Part shown: positions 1 to 11,400 of the stretch, piece by piece
Layout of the letters: every line of letters starts with the position of its first letter
Position numbering within the stretch: position 1 is the first letter of the stretch
Assembly: GCA_015039365.1 (NCBI GenBank)
Contig: WION01000001.1
Location: 124,001-188,000 of the forward strand
Source of the DNA: Amanita rubescens
Taxonomy: Eukaryota > Basidiomycota > Agaricomycetes > Agaricales > Amanitaceae
Direction: 5' to 3'
DNA length: 64,000 nt
Made by a program: the position numbers and the translations under genes
The notes under the pieces: model-generated
Database searches by the model: none
Told to the model about the DNA's origin: nothing
Seen by the model: the letters and a program-made list of their open reading frames with translations, nothing else

Positions 1-80
1 TCCCTCTCTTTCTCTGTTCGAGGCTCAATAGGACGCGTTCCGGCAGTTACACTCAGCCCGACGAAACTCAAGGTGAAAGA

Positions 81-1264
81 ATGGAAATGGAAAACGGTAA
101 AGTAATGACCAATGCTAAAGTGTGTATATATCTAACTATTTCCAAGTACAACCCTCCACCTTCTTCTCCCTCCTCGTCTGTTTCGTTATCGCACGCCGGA
201 ACAGGGAAGCTCAAAGTAATGCCCCGGGTGAAGGACCGACGGCCTTCCGACCTAATTAAGCGGACTGCTACAATCGATCGGAAGCCGTTTCGGAAAGCGA
301 GATCTTCAGACGTAATTGACCTTACGATGGAATCGGAAGAAGAAGAGGATGAAGAAGAACGGGAGAAGAAGAATACACGGCCTTTGTTGGTCTATAGGGC
401 GGCTAGGGGTGGAAAAGATGCGGAAGGTGTCAGGGTGGCGGTTAAGCAGGAAGCGGGGAGTGGAGATGATGAGGAAATGGGAGTTGTCGATGGTGGGGAT
501 CCGATGGTGGAGAATGACGACATGTGGGGCGACGCGGTGGATGCGGTAGATGACGAACGAGAGGAAAGGGCGCCGTTGCAAGATGTCCCAAGCACGGGTG
601 GTCCAGCTGCGGATGAGGTAGAGGACGACAAAATGGGGGAGGACCCTCCAGTGGAAGAACCGGCGTGCGAGCCAGAACAACCTTCGCCACCCCATCCAGC
701 CACGGAGCCGCCGCTTGCTGAAGACCGAATGGAACACTCGCCAATCGTTGACGAATTGGTGCATCACGCCGACACTGAAACTGACACTGAAACGCTTGAC
801 GGCGACGTGGAGATGGGCGATGCAACGATGATCGGGCAGGACGACGACGACGACGACAAAACGATTGATGACGACGAAGAGGTTGACGAGCTCGACCCAG
901 ATAGCGATCTCGACCTCGGGGAAGGGGAAGGGGATGACAGGTGGAGTGACCTTCATCTGGACCTCATTTTCGGCGAGGAAGGAATGGGATTGAATGAACG
1001 GTTTTGTCGATTTTGTCTGTAAGTCATCTTTCTCTCTCTTTGTTGTTCCCTGTGCTGATGAATCTTCATAGTGTCCGGGGGCAGAAGCTTTGGTTAGTTC
1101 AGTTGCAAGAAGAACCTCAAGCCCGATGGTCACTCGTACGACGAAAGGCAATTAAACACTGTACTTCAAATCATCGGGAGGAATCCGAGTCTTTACTCGG
1201 CAATGGAACAAATACTTTACAAGAAATGGCTAGGCGACTGAGCGAAAGATTTGCTTTAGCGTAA
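81..1264 (+). CDS. Acidic low-complexity protein with SUMO-interacting-like motif
   Basis: I do not recognise the family. Two exons fit: 81..1018 and 1072..1264, joined across a 53-nt intron with GTAAGT donor and CATAG acceptor, giving about 376 aa. A basic N-terminal part leads to VIDLT followed by a run of Glu/Asp, the classical form of a SUMO-interacting motif. A long Asp/Glu/Pro-rich stretch follows, and a short ordered-looking C-terminus (KLWLVQLQEEP, then RRLSERFALA) comes from exon 2. An alternative start at 222 (MPRVKDRRPSD) looks more natural, because residues before it read like untranslated sequence. The next gene starts 170 bp downstream on the same strand. A nuclear role is inference only. 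Confidence 0.6.
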
Positions 1265-1433
1265 GATTAGTATATCAAGTTTTTTTTTAATTATCTTGTT
1301 ATTGCAATGCGATGAAACAAAGGTCATAATACCGGTCTTCCCTGAGACTCGCCCGAGATAACAACCGCAAATAACACGGCCTCGTGCCTCGTGCCACGCG
1401 CGAGACGCGCTGCTCCCCCGAAATTCTCGAGCA

Positions 1434-2829
1434 ATGCCGTTCATGAAAGCCGGCGAGTCCCCTCCGCCCTCAGCCTCTCGGGAACATCCCCCATCCGAGA
1501 TCCCATCAGTTCCAGAAAAACTAAATCTGGCCAGGGAGTCGTTGATTCCCATCGTCAGACTCGACGTGGACGTGGTATCGGACGTGTTGGCTGCTGGTTT
1601 AGCAGCGGCTTTAGTTGGGCATGTATTATTCTTGAAGAGTCAGGTGCCTTTGTAGGTTACGTTGGTTTTCCTCGATTATTAATGATATTGATAAGGTGGG
1701 CTAGGCCTGTGATGCAATTAGCTAGGATGGCGGGTAAAGTGGGTGTTTTTCTTCTTCTCCGTTGGTGGGAGCTGACTGTTACGATAATATAGAATGGGGA
1801 TAAACAGGAAATGAATAAAAAAGGAGGTAAAGTTTCGCGCGCGGTGAAGAACAGAACGGAGTTACTTGCTTCGTTCGATACGCTCGCGTCGCATTTGACC
1901 ACGACGTTTACTGCGTTGTCTACTGCTTTTGCGAAAGCTGTGGATTGCGGTTCGGTTGTTGATGAGGGTGTGGAGGATGAAGAAGGAAGAAGACGGCAGA
2001 AGGCACAGAAAGCGCGTGCGTATTTGGCTATTTTGGTTGGGCCGAGTTTGGGGACTGCAAAAGCGAAAGTTTTATTTGCGGTTGATGGATTGGAGGTGAC
2101 GGTGTGGGGAGAGAGGGAGGACGGGGCGGCGGAGGAAGCTGTGGGTGAGGATGAAGAAGGGGTGGAAAGTCAAGAAGAGGATGAAGAGGAAGACGCCGAA
2201 AGCGAAGGCGAAGAAGAGGGAAAAAGCGAAGAGGAGCAAGTTGAAGAGGTCGACGGGGCAGGTGAAAGCGATGACGAGGCGACACCTCCACCGTCGTCTC
2301 CTTCTCCCTCGCCCTCACCGTCACACCCACCATTGTCCCCTCCGCTACCTGCCCCACAACAAAAATCTTACATGACCCACGGTCAACAACAGCAAACCTT
2401 GTTCAGCGCCGAACGTCTCTTATCACGCACCCTTGCCGATGCAGATGCACATGGATACGGGCTAAATAGTGACATGGGTGAGTTAGTTTTGCCTTTTTCC
2501 TCTTTCCACCCTTTCGCTTATCTATGTCCTACCCAGCACCAACGCAAACTCATTTATTGATTCGCGCACCTAGGAGGTTTTCTCATCCAGCTTGGGTGCC
2601 AAGGCAGAACGTGACGAGTATGATGGAGTCGGTGTTGGAAGAGTTTTTGGAAGAGTCGGGTGTGCGAAGGGGAAAGGACGGCCGCAGGGGGAATAAAAAG
2701 CGAGTTGAGGGTGTTTGGGTTGTTTGTCGTGAGGCTGGCAGATCAGAAGTGGACGAACCTGTGAATGAAGACGATGAGATGATTTGGTGGAATTGGGAGG
2801 GAAAATTAGTCGGTTTTTCAGATTGGTGA
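1434..2829 (+). CDS. p31comet (MAD2L1-binding protein)-like, tentative
   Basis: Four exons keep frame: 1434..1651, 1696..1738, 1793..2477 and 2591..2829, giving 394 aa. Residues around 60-85 read HVLFLKSQVPLWARPVMQLARM. This resembles the block in MAD2L1BP/p31comet where a helix is followed by a Q-x-P-x-P segment. The C-terminus (MIWWNWEGKLVGFSDW) resembles the end of p31comet, an aromatic strand before a G-F-x motif. Between them lie a Lys/Arg-rich part and a long Glu/Ser/Pro-rich insert. If correct, the protein acts in spindle-checkpoint silencing with the TRIP13 ATPase by remodelling Mad2. The similarity was recognised by eye and is weak. It could be another HORMA-related or unknown protein. 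Confidence 0.45.
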
Positions 2830-3575
2830 AGTGGAGGCTGTGTTCGGTCACATACACTTGTCTCAATCTTGTACACAAACGTATCATCATTCAATTGTTT
2901 CCAACTTCCTTATCTATTCGCACACTCTCCGAGAAGAATGGAGAACAAAAGAAATTCTTTCCTTAGAGGCGAGGATCCGGATTGATCTGGTTATGCACAG
3001 CCTCATCGTCGGCCGCCTTTTCTCCGGCTCGCTTGCAACTTGCCTTGCGTTCGTCCCTAGGACCTGCAGGTTCACGGCCTCAATCGCACGCCGACCGGTC
3101 GACCGGAGTTTTCCACCTTCCTTGTACACGCGTTTACGCTGCCTTCAACCACTGCCAATACTATGACGCAAATTCGTATACCAAACTCAACGGAACTTCG
3201 GGTCGACCATGAATTCATTGACCCTGCTTACTCGACCCATGGAGTTCAGTGGTCTGATGTAGTATGGAATGCGTTATATATAGTATTCTATATCCTTCAA
3301 CCGCCCGAGATCATTGAGAACAAGGTATGTCTTTTTTACCACTGTGGCGAATCACCGCAGTCACCTGTTCATTTGGTCCCATATGCGATTCGGTCCCTGA
3401 CTCATTCCTTCGGCGTTCTAGGTTCCTCTCGGCTACGGAGTCTATACCCACCCCCACTCACCCTTCTTCCACCTTCTTCCGCTTTCTTCCACCCACTCAT
3501 CTCTGCTTTGTTCGTTCTATACCTTCGCTTTCGCAACCCTTTCGTTTCTTCGTTCTTTCCTGGGTCAAAAATCAC
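2830..3575 (+). other. Intergenic, upstream of DUF6533 gene
   Basis: No supportable gene. Pyrimidine-rich tracts near 3400-3560 are typical of basidiomycete core promoters just before the start codon at 3576. Confidence 0.5.
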
Positions 3576-5825
3576 ATGTCGTCGTCAAACTCAACTATGG
3601 GATTGGGAAGCGCAGAGGCTTACAACGCGCTCGTGACTGGTTTAGAGCGCGGTCAGTTTTACAAGGCAAGTCAAAGTTCGCGTTAATCGTGTCGAGCGCG
3701 TTGATGATGACTCAAATCCCCCTTAGTATGTGAATGGTACGATTGGGGTTTTCTCCTTTCTTGTTGAAATGGGCGCTCACTCGGCGTATGAACCTAGTCG
3801 CGGCGTTGACAGTTTTCGTCCGTATTCCTTTCTTTGCGGCGCGTTCGAGAACTTGATGTTTATCATATTATTATATAGGTCGCGGAGTACATCGCCACGC
3901 TCGATTTTGAAATCAAGTATATGTGGCCGGTGAAATTGAACCTCGTCTCCGTTTTGTTTTTTATTACGAGGTATATGCCGGTGGTGGATATGACGGTAAC
4001 GCTGTATAGTGCGTTAGGTTTTTTCTCTCTTTCCGTTCGACTCGGATTATTGATGCGAACTCGTTTTATACTTAGCTGAGCAAGCGGCTAATATGACGCA
4101 ACCGTTATGTTACATCCTGGCAAAGACCTATGTTTGTCAGTACCCCCTCTCCGTCTAGCCCTCCTCATGCATATCGTTTAATGTAACGGTTTCAGGGCTG
4201 ATATATGCTGGCATGGCAGCTGCTGAAGGTTCGTTTGTTCCTGTGCCTCTCTACACCCATTTCCATCGATAACGGCATCCGCTAATTATACTTTATAATA
4301 GGATTGCTAACTCTACGAGTTTGGGCGCTGTATGGAAAAGGGAACAAATTGGCTGTGTTTTTGGCGGCTGTGTATGGTGGATCGTTCGTCGCTAGTGGGG
4401 TCAAGATTTATTTGTCATTGAGGACTTTGCAAGGTGCGTTTTAGGAGTGCCGTTATGTATACGAAACTGACGTGTGGCTAGTGGTGATTGTACCCATACC
4501 TGGCCTGCCGAACGTGTGCTCTGCGAAGAGTTACGACGAGCAACTATATCTGTATTGGGTTTTTATGATTATCGTTGATGCTGGTGAGTGTTACACAGTG
4601 GTGCGATTGTGTTTCGTATATCTTTATCTGCTTTTTATAGTAGTCGTGTATACTGCTCTTGGTGCAACTCAGTTCAGCATGTACGTCCTTGGGAGTTTTG
4701 TGCTATGTATATGCGTTGCTTACGGATAACAGATAAGCTGGGCGGCCTTTCGAATTTGATGGCGGTTGTATATCGGGACGGTGTCATTTTCTATATCGTG
4801 CTCTTGTGTACGTGTTTCTGTTTTTCTGGTTACAGACGAGAACCTTATGCATATACAGGTTTTTCCGTTGTCAATATATTTGCTATCATCACACTACCAG
4901 TGAGCATGTCCACTTCGGTTCTGCCACCGTACTCATGATGTTTCAGACAGATATTTCATCGCTGCTTACAGCGTAAGTCGCCCTCATTCTTTTCATTGCC
5001 TGAAATACTCACCTATTCACCAGCCCAGAACGCATCATACATGCTGTCCTCGCAGCCCGCGTGATTTTACAAACAAGACACCAAGTCTACTCGGACAAAC
5101 ACAGCATAATCACACTCCTCACTATACCATCTTTTGATGCCGCACGCCCTGAACAATTTTCACATGGATCCCCCGCCATGTCCTTTACAGGCAACTACAC
5201 GTCGCCCGTCAATCTTACGTCACCTTCAAGGGCCTCACCTGTCTTCGTTTCCGTTTCTGTCAACGTTCCGCCTCTTCGGCCTATTTCTGGCTCAGGATCG
5301 CTTGTCAGCCCCCTGTCATTGTCGGCTAGGCCCCTTTCGGTGTCAAGCCCTATTTGTGCGGGACACGCGCAGATCTCCCCGACGTCACCTCCCTCGCGTG
5401 CATCTTCTGCGTCAAGGAATACATCTCGTTCGTCGTGTCCGTCTTCTCCGCGGTCTAGCGGTGGAAGCGGTGTTATCAAGGTTGTTCCTCGAGGACAGGA
5501 ACAACAAGTGGTCGAAGATCGAGGGAGTCCGGGGCCTATCTTTGAAGCTGCGATGGAGAAACAGAGGCAGCGCCAATATGCAAGGATTCGCCGATCGTTC
5601 AGGACTGCACAGCGGTATGCCAATGCAGCAGTTGCGGCCGCAGCTGTAGCTGCGCAACGGGAGAGTTCGGATAGCCAACAGTGTTATCATCTCCCAAGTC
5701 AAAGACTGACAAGGAGTCCCTACCCGGTAGTTGGCGGTGAGGACGAAATTGAAGATGAGCCCGGGGAGAGTGAGAGAACGAGCCGCGATAGTCGGGTGAC
5801 TCGGCCATCGTGGGGGTCAAAGTGA
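3576..5825 (+). CDS. DUF6533 seven-helix membrane protein
   Basis: Multi-exon gene of a family common in Agaricomycetes and of unknown function. The first exon starts MSSSNSTMGLGSAEAYNALV. Exon 3880..~4006 encodes VAEYIATLDFEIKYMWPVKL, the family's signature after helix 1. Later exons give TEQAANMTQPLCYI, LRVWALYGKGNKLAVFL (~4312), VPIPGLPNVCSAKSYDEQ with LYLYWVFMIIVDA (~4480-4580), GLSNLMAVVYRDGVIFYIVLL (~4740-4805), then HVHFGSATVLMMFQTDISSL and AARVILQTR. The last exon carries a 230-residue Ser/Pro-rich cytoplasmic tail ending at 5825. The junction between the first exon and VAEYI is uncertain: it may use a GC donor at 3666 and a 3-nt exon (TAT, 3727..3729). Membrane location follows from the hydrophobic segments. 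Confidence 0.8.
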
Positions 5826-6272
5826 TTAATTATTTCTGATTTCAGCGGGACCTTTTATTTTTCTTCTTTTGCACATTCGTTCCATATGCATGCTCCACAT
5901 CCACATTCACGTCCACATGTACCACGCACAACTCACACTCACTGATTGTATAACGTAGTGTATACCAAACAGATGTAAATTTAGTATCCATAGTGACACG
6001 CGCTCAAGAATTCTCCCAGCGCTTGTGTCCGCTGCTCATAAACTTCCACCACGCACTTGTTTGACCAATTTACCGCAACGAACCGTCCGTTGATCACCGC
6101 ACGTGCTCGTAACTGTTGGCGTTGGTAAGTTCCATTCTCCAATCACAGGTTGATTTGATCGAGTTGACGTCGGCGCTTGAGGCTGTGTGGCCGTGTGTCT
6201 TTGTGTGCCTGTTTCTGTTATCGTTCATTCCCTGCAGGCGGATTCGACCGTATAGCTTTGGATAGGCGTGGA
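5826..6272 (+). other. Intergenic, promoter region of SH3 gene
   Basis: No coding signal was seen. The interval separates two genes on the same strand and should hold the terminator of the upstream gene and the promoter of the downstream one. Confidence 0.4.
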
Positions 6273-8122
6273 ATGGCGTCTGCTGTCTTTTCGGACAGTC
6301 AAGGTGAGTGGGTTATGCGGTTCCGAGTTGGAAAATTGCCATCCACCTCGTGCCATTTGCCGCTGCTGTGCTTTGTACGGCTTCTGTTGGCTGTGCTGCG
6401 CAGGCGCTTTACTAGTCCCGTCTTCGTCTTACGTCTTCTTCTTCTTCCCTGATGTGCTGTAGTTGGCTGACTCGCTGGCGATGCAACAGCATCTCCCTTT
6501 TCACCCTCGCCTTCATCTCCTCTTATACCAACCGTCGCACACGACACAACGAAGAGGTTGTCTGCTTTGTTGATGCCCTCTGGCAGTAATCCAACTTCAG
6601 CTGGCGAGCATTCTACCGGGATCTACAATAACAGTCAAAGAAACTCGAGTGGCACCCTGTCGCCATCTGCCCAAGCCACCACGTTGAAGCGCCAGTCTCA
6701 GGGTCCAACGCCATCTTGCGACAATCAACCTGTTATGGTCTCCGATTCCAAATCCGATGATGTTTCCTCCACGTCTTTTTGACAGCTACGAACCCAACGC
6801 CAATTATCATCCCCACTTTGGCGCCATCTCCCCCCAATTCGTCATCATCATCTCCATTCATAACGCCCGCATCTTGTCCAGATACAGTGCCATCTGTCGG
6901 TAACGCCACTTTAGCGCCATCCCCTGCCTCATCATCTCCTGGTACATCGGCGTTCAGGACTCCCGCGTCATCTTTTATAGATCAACCATCAAATCCACCC
7001 TCTCCGTCGTTGACATCGACACGTCCAGCACCGCTCTCGCCGGCGATCTCCCGGCGAGGGTCCAGAATGTCGCTTGGACAGTCGGGGCGGTCGAGACAAC
7101 AATCGGGACTAGCCATCGAGGTGATACCCTCCCCCATGGAGACGGATCCGATCCTAGCATCCAATATGATCACACCCACTGTTTCTTTAACAGAATCGTC
7201 ATCTACGCCTACAGCCGCTGCGATTCCCGCGTCTGCTGCTGCGGCAGCTACACCAACACCCGCTACGACCTCTTTCGCCGAACCATTGATCATTCTTCGC
7301 GACTATGCATTCCCACCCACCGATGATCGATTCCACGGACGTGGTCCTTTTGTTCCGAAATTCAATAAAATCGCCCGACTGAACGCCGCACTTGCAAGGC
7401 AACCATACGAATCCGACAGCGACGATGCTAAGCAAAAGGAGAAAGCAAAGAAGAAAAAGAAAAAATACACCAATGGGTGGAGCGATAGCGATACTTCCGA
7501 TATGGATGTGGAACCTTCGGAAGGGGGGTTCAAGGGATTTGGATCGTTTGGAAGCAGCAGCACCAGCAGCAGTGGTGGTGGTGGTGAAGCCGGGAATCAA
7601 GTTATCCCTGCCGTCCAAGACGATCGGGTTCTTCCTGGTCCTTCGTTTGGTCCTCCCGGTGGATGGGGTGTGTTGGGGTTTGGCATGGATTGGCTCGCTT
7701 CTTCGACGAGTTTTTCGCGCGACGGGTTAGGAGGCGGGAGCGGGGGCAAAGAAATGAGTTACCCGAGTCAGATGGAGCTGGAGCGTAATTTTGTTCAAGG
7801 CGCGGAGTACGAAGATTATAGTGGCGACGGCGACGCTGAGGATGGTGAAGAACCCCCTTATTCGTTCGATCAGGATTATTCTGGTCTTGATCGTCTGCCT
7901 GTTGACGCACCGCTTCCTCCTGGGTCATATCGCGCGTTGTATGTGTTCGAAGCTGTGGGAGAAACAGAGATGGGACTTGAGGAAGGTCAGATTGTGACTG
8001 TTGTTGGAAAGGAAAGAGGAGATGGGTGGGCAGTCGTGAATGATACGAGAGAGGGCAGGGAGGGACGCCATGCTCTTGTTCCCGAGAGCTATTTGGAACT
8101 TGTCCAGCTTGCTGATATATAG
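6273..8122 (+). CDS. Ser/Pro-rich protein with C-terminal SH3 domain
   Basis: The start is chosen at 6273 (MASAVFSDSQ), with exon 1 6273..6303 and exon 2 from 6490 (ASPFSPSPSSP...). A further intron must lie between about 6650 and 6785, since the frame shifts there. The best frame-compatible donor (6703, GTCCAA) is poor. The long last exon runs to 8122. It has Ser/Thr/Pro-rich disorder, a Lys-rich patch (KEKAKKKKKKYTNG), acidic stretches, and an SH3 domain of about 70 residues at the extreme C-terminus: YRALYVFEA, MGLEEGQIVTVV, GWAVV, then ALVPESYLELV. The layout resembles adaptor proteins such as Nbp2, but I would not assign an orthologue. The stop lies 314 bp from the convergent stop of the GTPase gene. 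Confidence 0.75.
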
Positions 8123-8436
8123 ATTTTACTTTTTTGATTTGTATTTTTTTTTGTTCTTCTTAAACTCTTTTGTTTGACCTGAAACTTTAGCTACATATGA
8201 TCCTGTTGGTTTTGGCTGCCATGCCATTAAGATGGAATTGGGTGATTTAAATTACAGCTGTTTTTTTTTGGTTGTATATGCTCCATCACCAATGTAGTTT
8301 GGCAGTTGATTATTTTGTTACATTCTTATTTACTTTTTCACACATAACTGAAGTAAGCTCTGTTCTGAGCAGGGAGGGTAAAGTTTTGTCCCATTGTAGT
8401 TTTATTTCAGTCATCAGACAACTACATATGTCTACT
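8123..8436. other. Convergent 3' intergenic, AT-rich boundary
   Basis: Between two convergent stop codons. T-rich sequence at 8128-8160 suits a 3' UTR of the SH3 gene. Base composition becomes clearly AT-rich from here rightwards to about 14.2 kb. Confidence 0.5.
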
Positions 8437-11400
8437 TTAGAAAGAAATTTTGTACAGATGCATGAACAACCAAGGGAATGCATATGAGAAGTGATCTATG
8501 TATGAATAAATATGATCTCAATCCAAAGGCAATACAGAAAGTATGTAAATTACCTGGATACTGTGTTTCACTCTGCCATAAATTGTTCATCAGTAGTCCA
8601 TGACTGTCTAAGACAAAGTACATACCATCAATGTGAGTCACCTGCCTGTAGAGTAATGTGACCAAATCCTGATGACCAGAGACCATAAGGTCAGGAGTAA
8701 TGTCATTCTTCAGCTTCTGAACATAGTCTTTTTGCTTGTATTGATCTAAGGCTTCTGTGACTGATGGCAGAAATGGTTTATCAATCCAAAAGGATAGCTT
8801 GGCAACAATAATGATTGCTTGAAATTTTGAGCATAAGTGCAGTAAATGAAAAGGAAAAATTTACAAATTAAGACCTGGTAATTGATTGGCTTGTTGCAAT
8901 GGCATTAGTTGTGTACTACCCAAAGAAAAAGAACAAAAAATACCTTGACTGCAAAGTTCCTGTACTTGTCTCCAAACATTGAGAAAAGTTCATGCTACAT
9001 ATCTAGTATGAGATAGTGTAAAACAACCAATGTACCATCAGACCTACACACTACATACAAACTGATATGAAAATCAATACCTCATGGACCAGTATCACTC
9101 ACCTGGAAATCAAGGAAAGTGATATAAGTAAGGAAAATGATCACATCTTGGAGGTGGGAGTTGGTTAGCTGCAATGAAATCTTACAATCTATGATGATAA
9201 AAATGGAAATGGAAGACATGGAAAATATATGGCAATGAGCTTACTTTCTGATATACATAGGATGTAATGATATATCAAACATTCATGTGAGAAAATTGCA
9301 ATGTTGCTCACAAGCTGTTGGTCAAAAACATGTGATGAGATTGCTATTAAAATGTTTAATAAAACTCACTTCCTGTTGGTTGTAGGAAAGGATATGATGA
9401 GGTGACTGCCTTTCACAACATGTACAATGTTGCTCACAAGCTGTTGGTCACAGGATGTGATGAGACTGCCTCTCACAAAATGTGCAGTGTCACTCACAAG
9501 CTATTGGTCAGGAAATGATGTGATGTCACCGCCTTTTACAAATGTGCAATGTTGGCACTCACTTGCTTTGGGTCATAGGAAAAGATGTCATGAGAATGTC
9601 TTTCACTGCAATACCACTCACTTGCTGTTAATTAAAAAGATAAAGAGATTGCCTTCCACAAAATGTCCGATGTCACTCACAACCTGATGGTCATAGGAAA
9701 AGATGTAGTGAGACTACCTTTCACCAAATGTACAATGTCACTCACTTGCTATTGGTAATAGGAAAAGAGATGATGAAACTGCCATTCACAAAATGTGAAG
9801 CATCACTCACTTGCTGTTGATCACAGGAAAAGATGTTATGAACCTGACTGACTTTCACAAAATGTGCAATGTTACCCACAAGCTATTGGATAGGTATGTG
9901 ACAGGACTGCCTTTCACAAATTGTCACTCACAAGCTGTTGGTTATATGTATGTATGTAGGAAAGATGTGATGAGACTGCCTTTAACAAAATGTGCAATGT
10001 GACTCACTCCCTGTTGATCATATGATGGGATGCTTGTTACAAAATATGCAATGTGACTCACAGACTGTTGATCATAGAAGTGATGATGATGCCTTTCAAC
10101 AAAATGTGCAATGCCACTCACTCGCTGTTGTAGGAAAAGATGTGATGAGATGACTGCCTTTCACAAAATGTGCAATGTTACTCACTTCCTGTTTGTCATA
10201 GGAAAAAATGTGATGAGACTGCCTTTTATAAAATGTCCATGAACTGTCATTCACAAGCTGTTGGTCATAGGAGAAGATGAGATGTGATGACCTTTCACAA
10301 GTGTGCAATATCACTCACAAGCTGTTGGTCATAAGGAAAAGATGTGATGAAACTGCTTTTCATGGGATGTGCAATGTCACTCACTGCTCGCTGTTGGTCA
10401 TAGGATCCAGAAAAGATGTCATGAGACTGCATTTCACAACTTGAAATGTAAAGTGTCACTCACAAACTGTTGGTCCAACATAGTAGGAAAAGATGTCATG
10501 AGACCAGTGGCTTTTACTGCAATACCACTCACTCGCTGTTGGTCATAGGAAAAGATGTCATGAGACTGCCTTTCACATAATGTGCTATGTCACTCACAGC
10601 CTGTTGGTCATAGGAAAGATGATGTAGCAGTGAGACTACCTTTCACCAAATGTGCAATGTCACTCACTTGCTGTTCAAGTTGTTCACAAGAAAGATATGA
10701 TGAGACCACCTTTCACAAAATGTGCAATGTCACTCACTTCCTGTTGGTCATAGGAAAAGATGTGATGAGACTGCCTTTCAAAAAATATGCAACTTAACTC
10801 ACTTTCTGTTGGTCATGGGAACCATAGATGTAATGACACTGCCTTTCACAAAATGTGCAATGTCTGACTCACTTCCTGTTGGTTGGCATAGGAAAAGATG
10901 TGATGAGGCTGCCTTTCATAAAATATGTAATGTTACCCACTTCCTGAAGTTGGTCATAGGAAAAGATGTGATGAGACTGGCTCCCACAAAATGTGCAATG
11001 ATGTCACTCACTTCCTGTTGGTCATAGGAAAAGATGTGACATGACTGCCTTCCACAGAATGTCCAATGTCACCCACAAGCTATTGTATAGGGAAATATGT
11101 GATGAGACTGCACTCTGGCACAAAATGTGCAACATCTGGCACTCACAAACTGGTGGTCATAAGAAAAGATCTCATGAGACTGCCTTTCACAAACATCTTC
11201 AATGTTGCTCACATACTGTCAGCCATAGGGAAAGATGTGATGAGACTGCCTTTCACACACTGTTCAACCATGTCACTTACTTGCTGTTGGTCATGGGAAA
11301 AGATGTGATGAGACTGTCTCTCACAAAACATGCAACTTTGACACTCACTTGCTGTTGGTCACAGTCATAGATGATGATAGGAGAAGATATGATGAGAGTG

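Noticed and set aside
7203..7618. Long minus-strand open frames opposite the SH3 gene
   Set aside because: They mirror low-complexity Ser/Pro codons of the plus-strand gene; no domain or start context.
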